Shown one piece after another: positions 1-8,587 of a stretch of 64,000 nt of DNA. The stretch lies in NCBI RefSeq assembly GCF_900106675.1, contig NZ_FNOB01000004.1, positions 62,001 through 126,000 on the forward strand, read 5' to 3'. The stretch's first letter is position 1; each line of letters starts with the position of its first letter. Both the position numbers and the translations under genes were made by a program. Under the pieces are notes generated by a model. That model did no database searches. It was not told the DNA's origin and saw only the letters and a program-made list of their open reading frames with translations. The stretch comes from Allgaiera indica (GTDB taxonomy: Bacteria > Pseudomonadota > Alphaproteobacteria > Rhodobacterales > Rhodobacteraceae).

Positions 1-62
1 AATCCTGCCCGATTTGGCGCCAATAACGGTCTGCGACGTGCAGAGTAGCCAATGGGTGCACA

Positions 63-968
63 ATGGACCGACTGACGGAAATGGAAGCGTTCGCCACGGT
101 GGTGGACCAGGGCGGATTCACCGACGCCGCCAAGAAGATGGGGATCTCGAAATCCGCCGTCTCCAAACACGTCTCGGCGCTGGAGGCCCGTCTTGGTGCG
201 CGTCTTCTGAACCGGACGACACGACGGGTCTCGCCGACCGAAATCGGCCTGGCCTATTATGACCGCGCGCGCCGTGTGCTGAATGACGCGGGCGAGGCCG
301 ATGCGCTGGTGACCTCGATGCAATCGGCCCCGTCGGGGCTGTTGCGGATCTCGGTCGCGACCGATTTCGGGGTGAATCTGCTGTCTCCGATCCTGGGAAG
401 CTTTCTGCAGGAATATCCCGATATCACCGTCAACATGGTGCTTAACAACCGTTACGTCGAACTGATCAGCGAAGGGTTCGACATGGCGATCCGCATCGGC
501 GATCTCGAGGACAGCACGCTGATGGCGCGCAAGCTGACCGAGACCACGAAGAAGATGATCGCCTCGCCCAGCTATTTCCAGCGCTACGGGCGGCCACAGA
601 AGATCGACGACCTGAACGAGCACAAGCTGCTGCATTATTCGAATCAGGCCAACGGCAATGTCTGGAAGATCACCGCGCCCTCGGGCGAAAAGCGCCAGGT
701 CCGCACCGCGGGCTGGCTGACGGTGAACGACGGGCAATCCCTGCTTCATGCGGCGATCGCGGGGCTGGGCATCGCGTATCTGCCCAGCTTCCTTTATGCC
801 GATGCGCTGCGTTCGGGCCAGATCGAGGAGGCCATCCCCGGCCTGCCGACCGAGACGCAGGGCATCTACGCGGTCTATCCGCCGGGCCGGTTCACCCAGC
901 CCAAGGTGCGGGCCTTCATCGACTTCCTGGCCCGGCAATTCGCCGACAAGGGCCCCGAAAGCTGGTAA
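63..968 (+). CDS. LysR family transcriptional regulator
   Basis: A 301-residue DNA-binding regulator with the usual LysR layout and length. The N-terminal winged helix-turn-helix covers about residues 1-60 (FTDAAKKMGISKSAVSKHV is the helix-turn-helix core), a linker helix follows, and the effector-binding domain runs from about residue 90 to 290. It is complete, and the ATG at 63 agrees with family N-termini. The gene is monocistronic: the next genes are convergent and a GC-rich intergenic repeat lies just after its stop. Regulators of this type usually control a divergent neighbour, which would lie to the left of the window, so the target and inducer cannot be named. Confidence 0.93.
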   Translation: MDRLTEMEAFATVVDQGGFTDAAKKMGISKSAVSKHVSALEARLGARLLNRTTRRVSPTEIGLAYYDRARRVLNDAGEADALVTSMQSAPSGLLRISVATDFGVNLLSPILGSFLQEYPDITVNMVLNNRYVELISEGFDMAIRIGDLEDSTLMARKLTETTKKMIASPSYFQRYGRPQKIDDLNEHKLLHYSNQANGNVWKITAPSGEKRQVRTAGWLTVNDGQSLLHAAIAGLGIAYLPSFLYADALRSGQIEEAIPGLPTETQGIYAVYPPGRFTQPKVRAFIDFLARQFADKGPESW

Positions 969-969
969 G

Positions 970-1080
970 GGCGGGGGCGCTGCCCCCTGCACCCCCGGCG
1001 TATTTGGGGAACAATGAAAGCCAAGGGCGCCTCGGGTCTTCTTCGTGGGGGAAATATCCCCCGGGGGGTTACCCCCCGGC
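970..1080. repeat. Intergenic imperfect inverted-repeat element, copy 1
   Basis: Noncoding gap between convergent genes. It opens with a GGGGGC/GCCCCC hairpin and then has GTATTTGGGGAACAATGAAAG (about 999-1019) facing a loosely complementary CTTCTTCGTGGGGGAAATAT arm (about 1038-1057), ending in a run of G and C. Copy 2 at about 8588-8680 has the same GTATTT..GAAC.ATGAAAG core, which suggests a dispersed element. It may double as a transcription terminator for the two converging genes. Confidence 0.5.
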
Positions 1081-1094
1081 GCCAAGGCGCGCCT

Positions 1095-2054
1095 CTACTG
1101 GCCTGAATCCACCATCGCCTCAACCCTGCGGTTGCGCTCTCGTCCGGCCTTGGTGTCGTTCGAGGCCCGCGGCGCGAGATAGCCCACTCCGGCGGCGGCG
1201 ATCTTCTTGGGATCGACGCCATAATCCTTGATCAGCCGGTCCCGCACGGATTCGGCGCGCTTCTTCGACAGCGCCAGATTGGGTTCCAAGCCGCCGGTCG
1301 TGTCGGTATGGCCGACCAGGGTGATATGCTGGTCGGGATGGGCCTTCATGTAATCCGCGATCGTGCGGAGCGAGCCGTATTCGCCCGGCGCCAGATCGGA
1401 CGAGCCCGAGGAGAAGTCGAGATCATCGAGCGGCACCGCGACGCCCGCGGCCAGGCCCGCGGCCACGTCCTGGGGCGGCGGGGCCGGGATCGCGGCGGGA
1501 GGGGGTCCGGCATCGGGCGGCGATTGTTTGGCGGCGGTGGCCTTGGCGGCAGCGGGCAGCGGAAGGCCCACGCGGATCACCTCGACAAAGCGCGATTCCG
1601 CGCTGCGGCTGACCAGCAGGCCCACATATTGCGGCCCGGTATCAGCCTGGCGGCGCGTCACCAGATAGCGGAAATCGCCCAGATCGACGTGCATCTGCGG
1701 CTCTGGCAGAATTTGCAGGTGATAGCGGAAATCGAAACCGCCGCAGGCGCGCGTGTCGCATTCATAAAGCGGCGTGAACCTCTTCGTTTCCAGTTGGGCG
1801 CGCAGATCGGCCATCACCTGCAGCGTCGTAAGATCGCGCTGGTCTACGCGCCAGGCCCGGATCAGCACCGGCCCCTCGGCGCGCTTTGCCTGGAAACCGC
1901 CATCCTTCCACGGCCCGACCGGAAAGCGGTAGGATCCAAGCACGCTGCTCTTTTCAGCGCGAAGTTCCGCCTTGGCCGGAAGATCCAGTGTCAGCGCCCA
2001 CCCCGCCGGCGCGGCAAGCGCCAGAAGCCCGGCCAGCGCCAGCGCCGCCTTCAT
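1095..2054 (-). CDS. OmpA family cell-envelope protein
   Basis: A 319-residue exported protein. Residues 1-20 form a signal peptide ending PAGWA. A middle region of unknown fold holds Cys99 and Cys104, which could pair. A proline/alanine-rich linker (about 179-196) leads to a C-terminal OmpA-like peptidoglycan-binding domain (about 205-319) with GHTDTTG at 248-254 and NRRVE at 308-312, the conserved diaminopimelate-binding region. It probably tethers the envelope to peptidoglycan from the periplasm. There is no N-terminal beta-barrel, so it is not a classical OmpA porin. Its start overlaps the stop of the upstream peroxidase-like gene by 4 bp, so it is the last gene of a four-gene operon. Confidence 0.88.
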   Translation of the reverse strand: MKAALALAGLLALAAPAGWALTLDLPAKAELRAEKSSVLGSYRFPVGPWKDGGFQAKRAEGPVLIRAWRVDQRDLTTLQVMADLRAQLETKRFTPLYECDTRACGGFDFRYHLQILPEPQMHVDLGDFRYLVTRRQADTGPQYVGLLVSRSAESRFVEVIRVGLPLPAAAKATAAKQSPPDAGPPPAAIPAPPPQDVAAGLAAGVAVPLDDLDFSSGSSDLAPGEYGSLRTIADYMKAHPDQHITLVGHTDTTGGLEPNLALSKKRAESVRDRLIKDYGVDPKKIAAAGVGYLAPRASNDTKAGRERNRRVEAMVDSGQ

Positions 2055-2629
2055 CGCGCCTGGCCATGATATTCGGCGTTAGGCTGCATCTCGGTCGCCG
2101 CCGCCACCCGGTTGGTCATGTTGAAGAACCCCACCACCGAGGCGATATCCCAGATGTCGCGTTCCGAAAAGCCCGCCTTGCGCAGTGCCGCGCGGTCCTC
2201 TTCGACGATCCGGTCGGGGGTTTCGGTCAGCTTCGCCGCGAAATCCAGCATCGCGCGCTGGCGCGGATCCAGCGGTGCCGCGCGATAGTTCATCACCATC
2301 GCCTCGCCCAGCATCGGGTCGCCCGACAAGTCGCGCACCGCCGCGCCATGTGCCACCTGGCAATACCAGCAGCGGTTGATCGACGACACCACCACCGCGA
2401 TCATCTCGCGCTCTAGCTTCGTCAGACCGGAATCCGCCAGCATCAGATCGTTGTACATCGCGCTAAAGGCATTCAGCTTGTCGATGTCAAAGGCATAGGC
2501 CTTCAGCACGTTCGGTATGAGACCAAGCTTTTCCTGACAGACGCGGAAGTATTTCGCGGTCGACTCGGGCAGCGGATCCACCATCGGCAGATCGAGCGCG
2601 GTCGGTTCCTTGATCGTGGTCCAGTCCAT
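2051..2629 (-). CDS. Peroxidase-related (AhpD-like) protein
   Basis: A 192-residue protein of the uncharacterised peroxidase-related branch of the AhpD/carboxymuconolactone decarboxylase family. The active-site signature CWYCQVAHG is present, with Cys87, Cys90 and His94, preceded by the family glutamate in the helix LEREMIAVVV. In AhpD this CxxC pair reduces peroxide-linked substrates, so a thiol-peroxidase role is likely but the substrate is unknown. It has no signal peptide and is probably cytosolic. It lies 21 bp after the acetyltransferase gene and overlaps the OmpA-family gene by 4 bp. Length fits the family. Confidence 0.88.
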   Translation of the reverse strand: MDWTTIKEPTALDLPMVDPLPESTAKYFRVCQEKLGLIPNVLKAYAFDIDKLNAFSAMYNDLMLADSGLTKLEREMIAVVVSSINRCWYCQVAHGAAVRDLSGDPMLGEAMVMNYRAAPLDPRQRAMLDFAAKLTETPDRIVEEDRAALRKAGFSERDIWDIASVVGFFNMTNRVAAATEMQPNAEYHGQAR

Positions 2630-2650
2630 CCTCGCCTCCTCTCGCGCGCC

Positions 2651-3367
2651 TCAGGGGACGCGGTAATGATAGTTTCCCACTTCCTCCATCCCGAGGGAAG
2701 CATAGAGGGCGCGCGCGCCCAGATTGGCCTCGGTCACGGCGAGCGAGAGCCATTCGGCGCCCTGGGCCCGCGCCCAGTTGGCAGCGCAACGCATGATGTA
2801 CCGTCCCGCGCCCAGCCGGCGGCGGTTGGCCGAGACCTCCAGCGCATGGACCATCGCCACGCCGTCGTGGATCGCGACGAAACCGGTGCCCGCGGGCTTG
2901 TCGGCGCGCCGCGACAGGATCGCGGTCCTGGGGCCTTCGGCGCGCTCCATCACCGCCAGCCGGGCCGCCCCTATGCCGCCCTGTTCCCAGATCTCGCGCT
3001 GGATCTGCAGCGGCGGCCAGACCGTCATTGCCGTAACCTGCGGGATCGCCTCGGCCAGCGCGGCGACCGGCGCGAGGTATAGGACGACCGGGTCCTTCAC
3101 CCGAAAGCCGCGCGCCGCCAACCAGCCGTCAAGGGCCTCGTCGCCTGGCCGGATCATGAAGATCGGGGTCTGACCAAGGGCCCGCTGCCGGGCGATGGCG
3201 CTATCCAGATCGGCCTCGGTCACCGGGCCCGCGGCCGTCGCGGCCGAAACGCGCTGACCGCCGCCCCGCCCCTCGCGCACCACCCAGGGACCGGTGCGGT
3301 GAAAGGCGGCGGGCGGCCAGGTGGCATCGACCACATCGCAAAGCGCCGCAATGTCCGGTCGGGTCAT
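2651..3367 (-). CDS. GNAT family N-acetyltransferase
   Basis: A 238-residue protein whose C-terminal half (about 100-238) is a GNAT fold. The acetyl-CoA pyrophosphate loop appears as RRRLGAGRY, and the closing motif ARALYASLGMEEVGNYHYR is typical. The N-terminal half is more diverged and may be a degenerate second GNAT unit. The substrate cannot be predicted. The start overlaps the stop of the molybdopterin-binding gene by 4 bp (ATGA), indicating translational coupling in the operon. Confidence 0.87.
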   Translation of the reverse strand: MTRPDIAALCDVVDATWPPAAFHRTGPWVVREGRGGGQRVSAATAAGPVTEADLDSAIARQRALGQTPIFMIRPGDEALDGWLAARGFRVKDPVVLYLAPVAALAEAIPQVTAMTVWPPLQIQREIWEQGGIGAARLAVMERAEGPRTAILSRRADKPAGTGFVAIHDGVAMVHALEVSANRRRLGAGRYIMRCAANWARAQGAEWLSLAVTEANLGARALYASLGMEEVGNYHYRVP

Positions 3368-4098
3368 GCGGCATCCTCGGAAAGGGCCGATTCCAGCCGG
3401 AACAGAGCCTGATTCAGAAGCGCTTCATCCGTGCCCCGGATCACCAGATTGGTGCCATAGCGGCCATCTTGCTGGAACGGATAGGATCCGAAGCTGAGAT
3501 CGGGATATTCCGCCGCCACCGCCTCCAGGATCTCTGCCACATCGCCCTCGCCGCGCAGCATCCGCAGCGTGCGAGAGCGCACCGGCGCGCCCCCGGTCAA
3601 CCTTGGTAGGACGCCTTGCAGCATCGCCTCGAACACGCTGGGCACACCCGCCATCACATGGACGTTGCCCAGGCTGAACCCCGGCGCCACCGACACCGGG
3701 TTGTCGATCAGAACGGCGCCCTCGGGAACCCGCGCCATCCGCATCCGCGCCGGCGTCGCCTCGACCCCGCGGCTGGCGAAGTAGTCCTCCAGCAGCGCCC
3801 GCGCGTCGTCGCGGATGCCGGCGGTCAGGCCGAAGGCGGCGGCCACGGCATCAGCGGTGATATCGTCATGCGTCGGCCCGATCCCGCCCGAGGTGAAGAC
3901 GTGATCGACCCGCGCGCGCAGCGCGTTCACCGTGTCGATGATGGTCTGGCGCCGGTCGCCGATCACCCGCGCCTCGACCAGGTCGATGCCGTGGTCCGTC
4001 AGTTTGCCCGCCAGGTGGTGCAGGTTCGAATCGCGCGTCCGGCCGGACAGGATCTCGTCTCCGATCACGATCATCGCGGCGGTGGGGTTGGCGGCCAT
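3364..4098 (-). CDS. Molybdopterin-binding (MoaB/Mog, CinA N-terminal type) protein
   Basis: A 244-residue protein of the competence/damage-inducible CinA N-terminal family. It contains MIVIGDEILSGRTRDSN near the N-terminus and TSGGIGPTHDDIT, the molybdopterin-binding GGxGxTxxD loop. It lacks the C-terminal nicotinamide-nucleotide amidase domain of full CinA, as is usual for this stand-alone alphaproteobacterial form, so its substrate is uncertain. I start it at 4098 (MAANPTAA): a strong AAGGAGAG ribosome-binding site lies just upstream, and the 16 residues that a longer frame would add look noncoding. First gene of the reverse operon, divergent from sfsA with 46 bp between starts. Confidence 0.9.
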   Translation of the reverse strand: MAANPTAAMIVIGDEILSGRTRDSNLHHLAGKLTDHGIDLVEARVIGDRRQTIIDTVNALRARVDHVFTSGGIGPTHDDITADAVAAAFGLTAGIRDDARALLEDYFASRGVEATPARMRMARVPEGAVLIDNPVSVAPGFSLGNVHVMAGVPSVFEAMLQGVLPRLTGGAPVRSRTLRMLRGEGDVAEILEAVAAEYPDLSFGSYPFQQDGRYGTNLVIRGTDEALLNQALFRLESALSEDAA

Positions 4099-4144
4099 GG
4101 CACTCTCCTTGCACGGGCTATCCTTGCGGTATAGGGCGGGTGTC

Positions 4145-4840
4145 ATGCGCTTTCCACCCCTCCTTCAGGCCCGGCTGATCCGGCGCTACAAGCGGTTCCT
4201 GTCCGACATGCGGCTTCCGGACGGGCGCGAGGTGGTCGCGCATTGTCCCAATCCCGGCTCGATGCTGGGTTTGGCGCCAGAGGGGGCCCGGTGCTGGCTG
4301 GAGCCCAACGATGATCCCAAGAAGAAGCTTGGATATTCGTGGAAACTGGTAGAGCCCGCGCCCGGCACGCTGGTGGCGGTGGATACCGGGCTGGCGAACC
4401 GCGTCGTGGCCGAAGCCTTGGCGACCGGCGCGGTGCCGGACCTCGCGGGTTATGCCACGATCCGCGCCGAGGTGCCCTATGGTGCGGGCAGCCGGGTCGA
4501 TTTCCTGCTGTCCGACCCGACGCGAGGAGAGGCATTGGTCGAGGTGAAAAGCGTTACGCTTTCGCGCGGCGGATGGGCGGAATTTCCCGATTCAGTGACG
4601 AAACGCGGCACCAAGCACCTGCAAGAGCTTGCGCGCGAGGCGCAGGCCGGACGGCGGGCGGTGATGCTCTATCTCGTGTCGCGAAGCGATGGCACGCGGG
4701 TGCGGATCGCCGCGGATATCGACCCGGCCTATGCGATGGCGTTCGATGCCGCCCGCGCCGCGGGGGTCGAGATGCTGGCGTTGGGCACCGAGGTTTCGCC
4801 CGAGGGGGTCCGCGCGGCGCGAGCACTGCCGGTCGCATAG
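4145..4840 (+). CDS. sfsA: DNA/RNA nuclease SfsA
   Basis: A 231-residue SfsA protein (named for sugar-fermentation stimulation in E. coli). Family motifs are visible: HCPNPGSMLG, the GYSWKLV segment, GSRVDFLL and ALVEVKSVTLS, in which Asp, Glu and Lys form a PD-(D/E)XK-like nuclease centre, followed by FPDSVTKRGTKHL. Members bind DNA and are proposed nucleases; the cellular role is not settled. I take the ATG at 4145 because homologues start at MRFPPLL; the longer frame would run back through the divergent operon start. A GC-rich gap follows. Confidence 0.94.
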   Translation: MRFPPLLQARLIRRYKRFLSDMRLPDGREVVAHCPNPGSMLGLAPEGARCWLEPNDDPKKKLGYSWKLVEPAPGTLVAVDTGLANRVVAEALATGAVPDLAGYATIRAEVPYGAGSRVDFLLSDPTRGEALVEVKSVTLSRGGWAEFPDSVTKRGTKHLQELAREAQAGRRAVMLYLVSRSDGTRVRIAADIDPAYAMAFDAARAAGVEMLALGTEVSPEGVRAARALPVA

Positions 4841-4935
4841 GGGTGCGGGTTCCGCGACACCTCTCTTGCGTGCCTTGGTGCTGGGGTTCACCCCCCCAAG
4901 ACCCCCAGGGGCGTCTGCGCGAAAGCCCCGCCTTG
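4841..4935. repeat. Partial intergenic GC-hairpin element, copy 3
   Basis: The gap after sfsA contains CTGGGGTTCACCCCCCCAAG and ACCCCCAGGGG, resembling the hairpin end (CTGGGGG.TG.GAAACCCCCAG) of the copy at 8588-8680. It lacks the GTATTT...ATGAAAG arms, so it is at best a fragment. Possible terminator for sfsA. Confidence 0.35.
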
Positions 4936-5041
4936 GACGGGGCGCCATGGCCCCAACTTCCGAAACGCTGGCCAAATCGCGCCTTTGGGACTATCTAACC
5001 CCCGAAACCGGCGCATCGCGCCCAGGAATACGGAGGGCGCT

Positions 5042-5851
5042 GTGGACGATAGCAGCAACCGCGTCACCAAAGACGGTATCACCATCTACGAACCCGGCGA
5101 TTTCGCGGGCATGCATGCGGCCGGCCGTGTGGCGGCGCAGATCCTCGACGAGGTGGCCGAACATGTCGTGCCCGGCGCCACGACCGAGGCAATCGACGAT
5201 TTCATCACCCGTCGTGTGACCGAACTGGGCACCGTTTCCGCCACGATCGGCTATCGCGGCTATCAACATGCCTCGTGCATCTCGGTCAACCATGTCGTCT
5301 GCCATGGGATTCCGGGGCCAAAGACGCTGAAGGACGGCGATATCCTGAACATCGACGTCACCGTGATCCTGGACGGCTGGTTCGGGGATTCCAGCCGCAT
5401 GTATGTGGCCGGAAACCTCGGCCGCAAGGCCGAGCGGCTGATCCAGGTCACGCATGACGCGCTGATGATCGGGATCGAGGCCGTGAAGCCCGGCAATACC
5501 TTCGGCGACATCGGCTACGCGATCCAAAGCTATGTCGAGGGCAACCGGATGAGCGTGGTGCGCGATTTCTGCGGCCATGGGCTGGGGCGGGTGTTCCACG
5601 CGCCGCCGAATGTGCTGCACTACGGCCGCCCCGGCCGCGGCCCGGTGCTGGAAGAGGGGATGTTCTTCACCATCGAGCCGATGGTGAACCTCGGCCGCCC
5701 CGAAACCAAGGTTCTGGCCGATGATTGGACGGCGGTGACCCGCGACAAGTCGCTGTCGGCGCAGTTCGAACATTCGGTGGGTGTCACCGCCGCCGGGGCC
5801 GAGATCTTCACCCTCTCGCCGGCCGGGAAATTCCACCCGACCTGGCGGTGA
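5042..5851 (+). CDS. map: Type I methionine aminopeptidase
   Basis: A 269-residue cytosolic metalloprotease that removes the initiator methionine from nascent proteins. All five metal ligands are recognisable: the two Asp in LNIDVTVILDGWFGDSS, His in GHGLGRVFH, Glu in IEPMVN and Glu in QFEHSVGVT. I chose the GTG at 5042 (VDDSSNRVTKDG) because a GGAGGG ribosome-binding site lies 4-5 bases upstream and the length matches alphaproteobacterial MAP. A longer frame from 4985 would add 19 atypical residues. It converges on the transporter gene with only 7 bp between stops. Confidence 0.96.
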   Translation: MDDSSNRVTKDGITIYEPGDFAGMHAAGRVAAQILDEVAEHVVPGATTEAIDDFITRRVTELGTVSATIGYRGYQHASCISVNHVVCHGIPGPKTLKDGDILNIDVTVILDGWFGDSSRMYVAGNLGRKAERLIQVTHDALMIGIEAVKPGNTFGDIGYAIQSYVEGNRMSVVRDFCGHGLGRVFHAPPNVLHYGRPGRGPVLEEGMFFTIEPMVNLGRPETKVLADDWTAVTRDKSLSAQFEHSVGVTAAGAEIFTLSPAGKFHPTWR

Positions 5852-5858
5852 ACGGGCC

Positions 5859-6761
5859 TTATTTCGCAGCAACCGCGCTGGCGCGGCGTTCCCTGCGTGT
5901 CTTGACCTGGGCACGCCACAGGGTGAACAGCCCGGCCCCCACCACGATCGCCGCGCCAATCACCACATTCACCTGCAACAGGTCGCCGAACACGGTGATG
6001 CCGATCATCGAGGCGAAGATCAGCTGGAAATAGGCAAAGGGCTGGACCGAACTTGCCTCGGCCACCTCATAGGCGCGGATCAGCAGGAAATGCCCGAAGG
6101 CCGCGGTGACGCACAACAGCGCCATCCAGCCCCAGTCGGGCCCGCTCATCGGCTGCCAGAAGAACAGGCCTACCGCCGTTGCGATCACCGCGCCCACGGT
6201 GCCCGTCCAGAAGAAGCTGACCGAGGCGCTATCGGCCCGCGCGACATAGCGGGTAAGCAGCGAGTAGAGCGCGAAGCCCAGCGCGGCACTTAGCGGTGCC
6301 AGCGCCCAGGGCGAGAAGACCGAGACCCCCGGCTCCAGGATGATCAGAACGCCGAGGAAACCCACCCCGGCAGCGGCCCAACGCCGCCAGCCTACGGATT
6401 CGCCCAGGACCGGCCCCGACAGCGCCGACACCAGCAGCGGATAGCAGGTGAAGACCGCATGTGCCTCGACCAGTCCGAGGTGGACGAAACCCAGCACCAT
6501 GACCCAGATTTCGACGACAAGAAGCGTGCCGCGAAGGCTCTGCAACAGGGGAAAACGCGGTTTCAGCGCCCGGCGGATCCCGCCCGGGCGACGCGCGGTG
6601 ACGACGATGACGAAGGCGGCGAAGAACCAGTAGCGGATCATCACCACCATGAAGACGTTGTAGCTGCCCGCCAGGTGGCGCGAGATGCCGTCCTGCAGTG
6701 CGAAGACGAAGGTCGTGGCGACCATCAGAAGAATGCCGAGGCGGGTGTTCTGCTCGGTCAT
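5859..6761 (-). CDS. DMT (EamA) family transporter
   Basis: A 300-residue inner-membrane protein with about ten transmembrane helices in two EamA repeats, such as LGILLMVATTFVFALQDGI at the N-terminus and VVIGAAIVVGAGLFTLW at the C-terminus. DMT exporters move small metabolites or drugs; the substrate is not predictable. The start at 6761 (MTEQNTRLG) overlaps the mnmD stop by 4 bp, so the two are co-translated. A longer frame extending further upstream is a shadow of mnmD. The C-terminus is basic (KTRRERR), consistent with a cytosolic tail. Confidence 0.92.
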   Translation of the reverse strand: MTEQNTRLGILLMVATTFVFALQDGISRHLAGSYNVFMVVMIRYWFFAAFVIVVTARRPGGIRRALKPRFPLLQSLRGTLLVVEIWVMVLGFVHLGLVEAHAVFTCYPLLVSALSGPVLGESVGWRRWAAAGVGFLGVLIILEPGVSVFSPWALAPLSAALGFALYSLLTRYVARADSASVSFFWTGTVGAVIATAVGLFFWQPMSGPDWGWMALLCVTAAFGHFLLIRAYEVAEASSVQPFAYFQLIFASMIGITVFGDLLQVNVVIGAAIVVGAGLFTLWRAQVKTRRERRASAVAAK

Positions 6762-7444
6762 GGGCTGTCCTTCAGCACGCCCCGGCTCATATGCCGCTTG
6801 CGTCCATATCCCGGCACGCGGGTGACGGCAAAGCCCGCTTCCTGCAGCCCGCGGCGCACGAATCCCGCCGCCGTATAGCTGGCGAAACTGCCGCCGCGGG
6901 CGGTATGGGCGGCGACCTGCGCCATCAGCCCGGGCGCCCACATCTCGGGGTTCTTCGCAGGCGAGAACCCATCCAGAAACCAAGCCTCCGCGCGGCCGCC
7001 CCATCGCGGCAGGGTCTCGCGCGCGTCGCCCAGAACGATCTCGGCCCGCAGATCCGGCAATTCGATCACCCGGCGCCCGGCCGCCCATTGCGCCAGCACC
7101 TCCTCCGCCGCCGCACGCGCGGCGGGAAAGGCCTCAAGCGCGCGCGACATGTCAGCGGCCGTCATGGGGAAAGCCTCGAAACTGGTGTAATAGAGACGAT
7201 CCTTGCACCCAGCCGCACGCCATTCCAGAAGCGCCGCGATCAGGTTAAGCCCGGTGCCAAAACCCAGTTCCGCAATGTGAAAACCGGGACGGAAGCGCGC
7301 GGGCAGGTCATTGCCTTGCAAAAAGACATGCCTCGTCTCCTCAAGCCCGCCGGCCAGCGAAAAATAGGGGTCATCGAAAAGGGTCGACACCGGCACGCCG
7401 CCGTCGCGCCATGTCAGATTCGCGCTCTGGTCTGATCGCTGCAT
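6758..7444 (-). CDS. mnmD: tRNA (5-methylaminomethyl-2-thiouridine) methyltransferase MnmD
   Basis: A 228-residue SAM-dependent methyltransferase matching the N-terminal half of E. coli MnmC, which makes the last methyl transfer of mnm5s2U at wobble position 34. The SAM loop is ELGFGTGLNL, and the hallmark LDGFSPAKNPEMW is intact. I start at 7444 (MQRSDQSANLTW) because homologues begin there and the 18 extra upstream residues are atypical. It is divergent from an FAD oxidoreductase 53 bp away that may supply the MnmC oxidase half. MnmE and MnmG, which make its substrate base, are encoded at the other end of the window. Confidence 0.9.
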   Translation of the reverse strand: MQRSDQSANLTWRDGGVPVSTLFDDPYFSLAGGLEETRHVFLQGNDLPARFRPGFHIAELGFGTGLNLIAALLEWRAAGCKDRLYYTSFEAFPMTAADMSRALEAFPAARAAAEEVLAQWAAGRRVIELPDLRAEIVLGDARETLPRWGGRAEAWFLDGFSPAKNPEMWAPGLMAQVAAHTARGGSFASYTAAGFVRRGLQEAGFAVTRVPGYGRKRHMSRGVLKDSP

Positions 7445-7497
7445 ATGCCCTACATCCGAGTCGCGGGCGAGGATGATCAACGGCGCGGAGAATGGCA

Positions 7498-8550
7498 ATG
7501 GCGCAGGTGACGGCGGTGGATGTCACGGTGCGGGGCGGCGGGATCTTCGGGCTCAGCGTCGCCTGGGTCTGCGCGCGACGCGGCGCCCGTGTCCGCCTGA
7601 TCGAGCGCCGCGCGATCGGCGCCGGTTCCTCGGGCGGGATCGTCGGCGCACTGGCCCCGCATGTGCCCGAGAACTGGAACGACAAGAAGGCCTTCCAACT
7701 GGAAAGCCTTCTTATGGCCGAGGGCTTCTGGGCAGAAATAGAGACTGTTTCGGGTTTGAGTACCGGCTATGCCCGTCTGGGCCGATTACAGTCGCTGTCC
7801 GACGAACGCGCGGCAGGGATCGCGCATGAGCGCCGCGCTGGGGCCGCCCGGCTGTGGCAGGGCCGGGCCGGTTGGGACGTGGTAGAGGCCAGCGCCTTCC
7901 CTGATTGGGCTCCGGCCAGCCCCACCGGCCTGCTGATCCACGACACATTGTCGGCCCGCCTGCACCCGCGCCTTGCCAGCCTCGCGCTGGCGGCGGCCTG
8001 CCGGGCGCAGGGGGTCGAGATCGTGATCGGCGACGCCCCGGATGCGGGCGCCGTGGTCTGGGCGACGGGCTATGAAGGGTTGGCGGAATTGTCCCGAACT
8101 TTGGGGAAAACGGTCGGAGCCGGGGTGAAGGGCCAGGCGGTTCTTTTGGGTTTCGACGCCTCGGACATGCCGCAGCTCTATGCCGACGGCCTGCACATCG
8201 TGCCGCATGGCAACGGCACCGTGGCGATCGGCTCGACCTCGGAACGTGAGTTCGAGGCGCCGGACAGGACCGACGCGCAATGCGACGCGCTGCTCGCGCG
8301 GGCGCGCGCCGCCTGCCCCGCCCTTGACACGGCGCCAGTGCTGGAACGCTGGGCCGGTGTCCGTCCCCGCGCCAAAAGCCGCGCACCGATGCTGGGCCCC
8401 TGGCCCGGCCGTCCGGGTCACTTCATCGCCAACGGCGGCTTCAAGATCGGCTTCGGCATGGCCCCGAAGGCCGCCGAGGCGATGGCCGATCTGATCGTTG
8501 AGAACCGTGACACCCTTCCGGATGGCTTCCGGGTCGAAGCCAGTCTCTAA
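7498..8550 (+). CDS. FAD-dependent oxidoreductase (DAO family; possible MnmC oxidase-half equivalent)
   Basis: A 350-residue FAD enzyme. VRGGGIFGLSVAWVCARRGA near the N-terminus is the dinucleotide-binding beta-alpha-beta turn, followed by the ribose-binding glutamate in LIERR. The C-terminal GFKIGFGMAPKAAEAMADL is typical of D-amino-acid-oxidase-fold proteins. In E. coli the FAD half of MnmC converts cmnm5U to nm5U and is fused to the MnmD half. Here mnmD lies divergently 53 bp away, so a split MnmC is plausible but not proven; a glycine-oxidase-type enzyme is the alternative. The second ATG (7498) is better spaced from GGAG than the first (7492). Confidence 0.83.
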   Translation: MAQVTAVDVTVRGGGIFGLSVAWVCARRGARVRLIERRAIGAGSSGGIVGALAPHVPENWNDKKAFQLESLLMAEGFWAEIETVSGLSTGYARLGRLQSLSDERAAGIAHERRAGAARLWQGRAGWDVVEASAFPDWAPASPTGLLIHDTLSARLHPRLASLALAAACRAQGVEIVIGDAPDAGAVVWATGYEGLAELSRTLGKTVGAGVKGQAVLLGFDASDMPQLYADGLHIVPHGNGTVAIGSTSEREFEAPDRTDAQCDALLARARAACPALDTAPVLERWAGVRPRAKSRAPMLGPWPGRPGHFIANGGFKIGFGMAPKAAEAMADLIVENRDTLPDGFRVEASL

Positions 8551-8587
8551 ACCGCTTCAAGCCTTGCCGATGCGGCGCGGCCACAGC

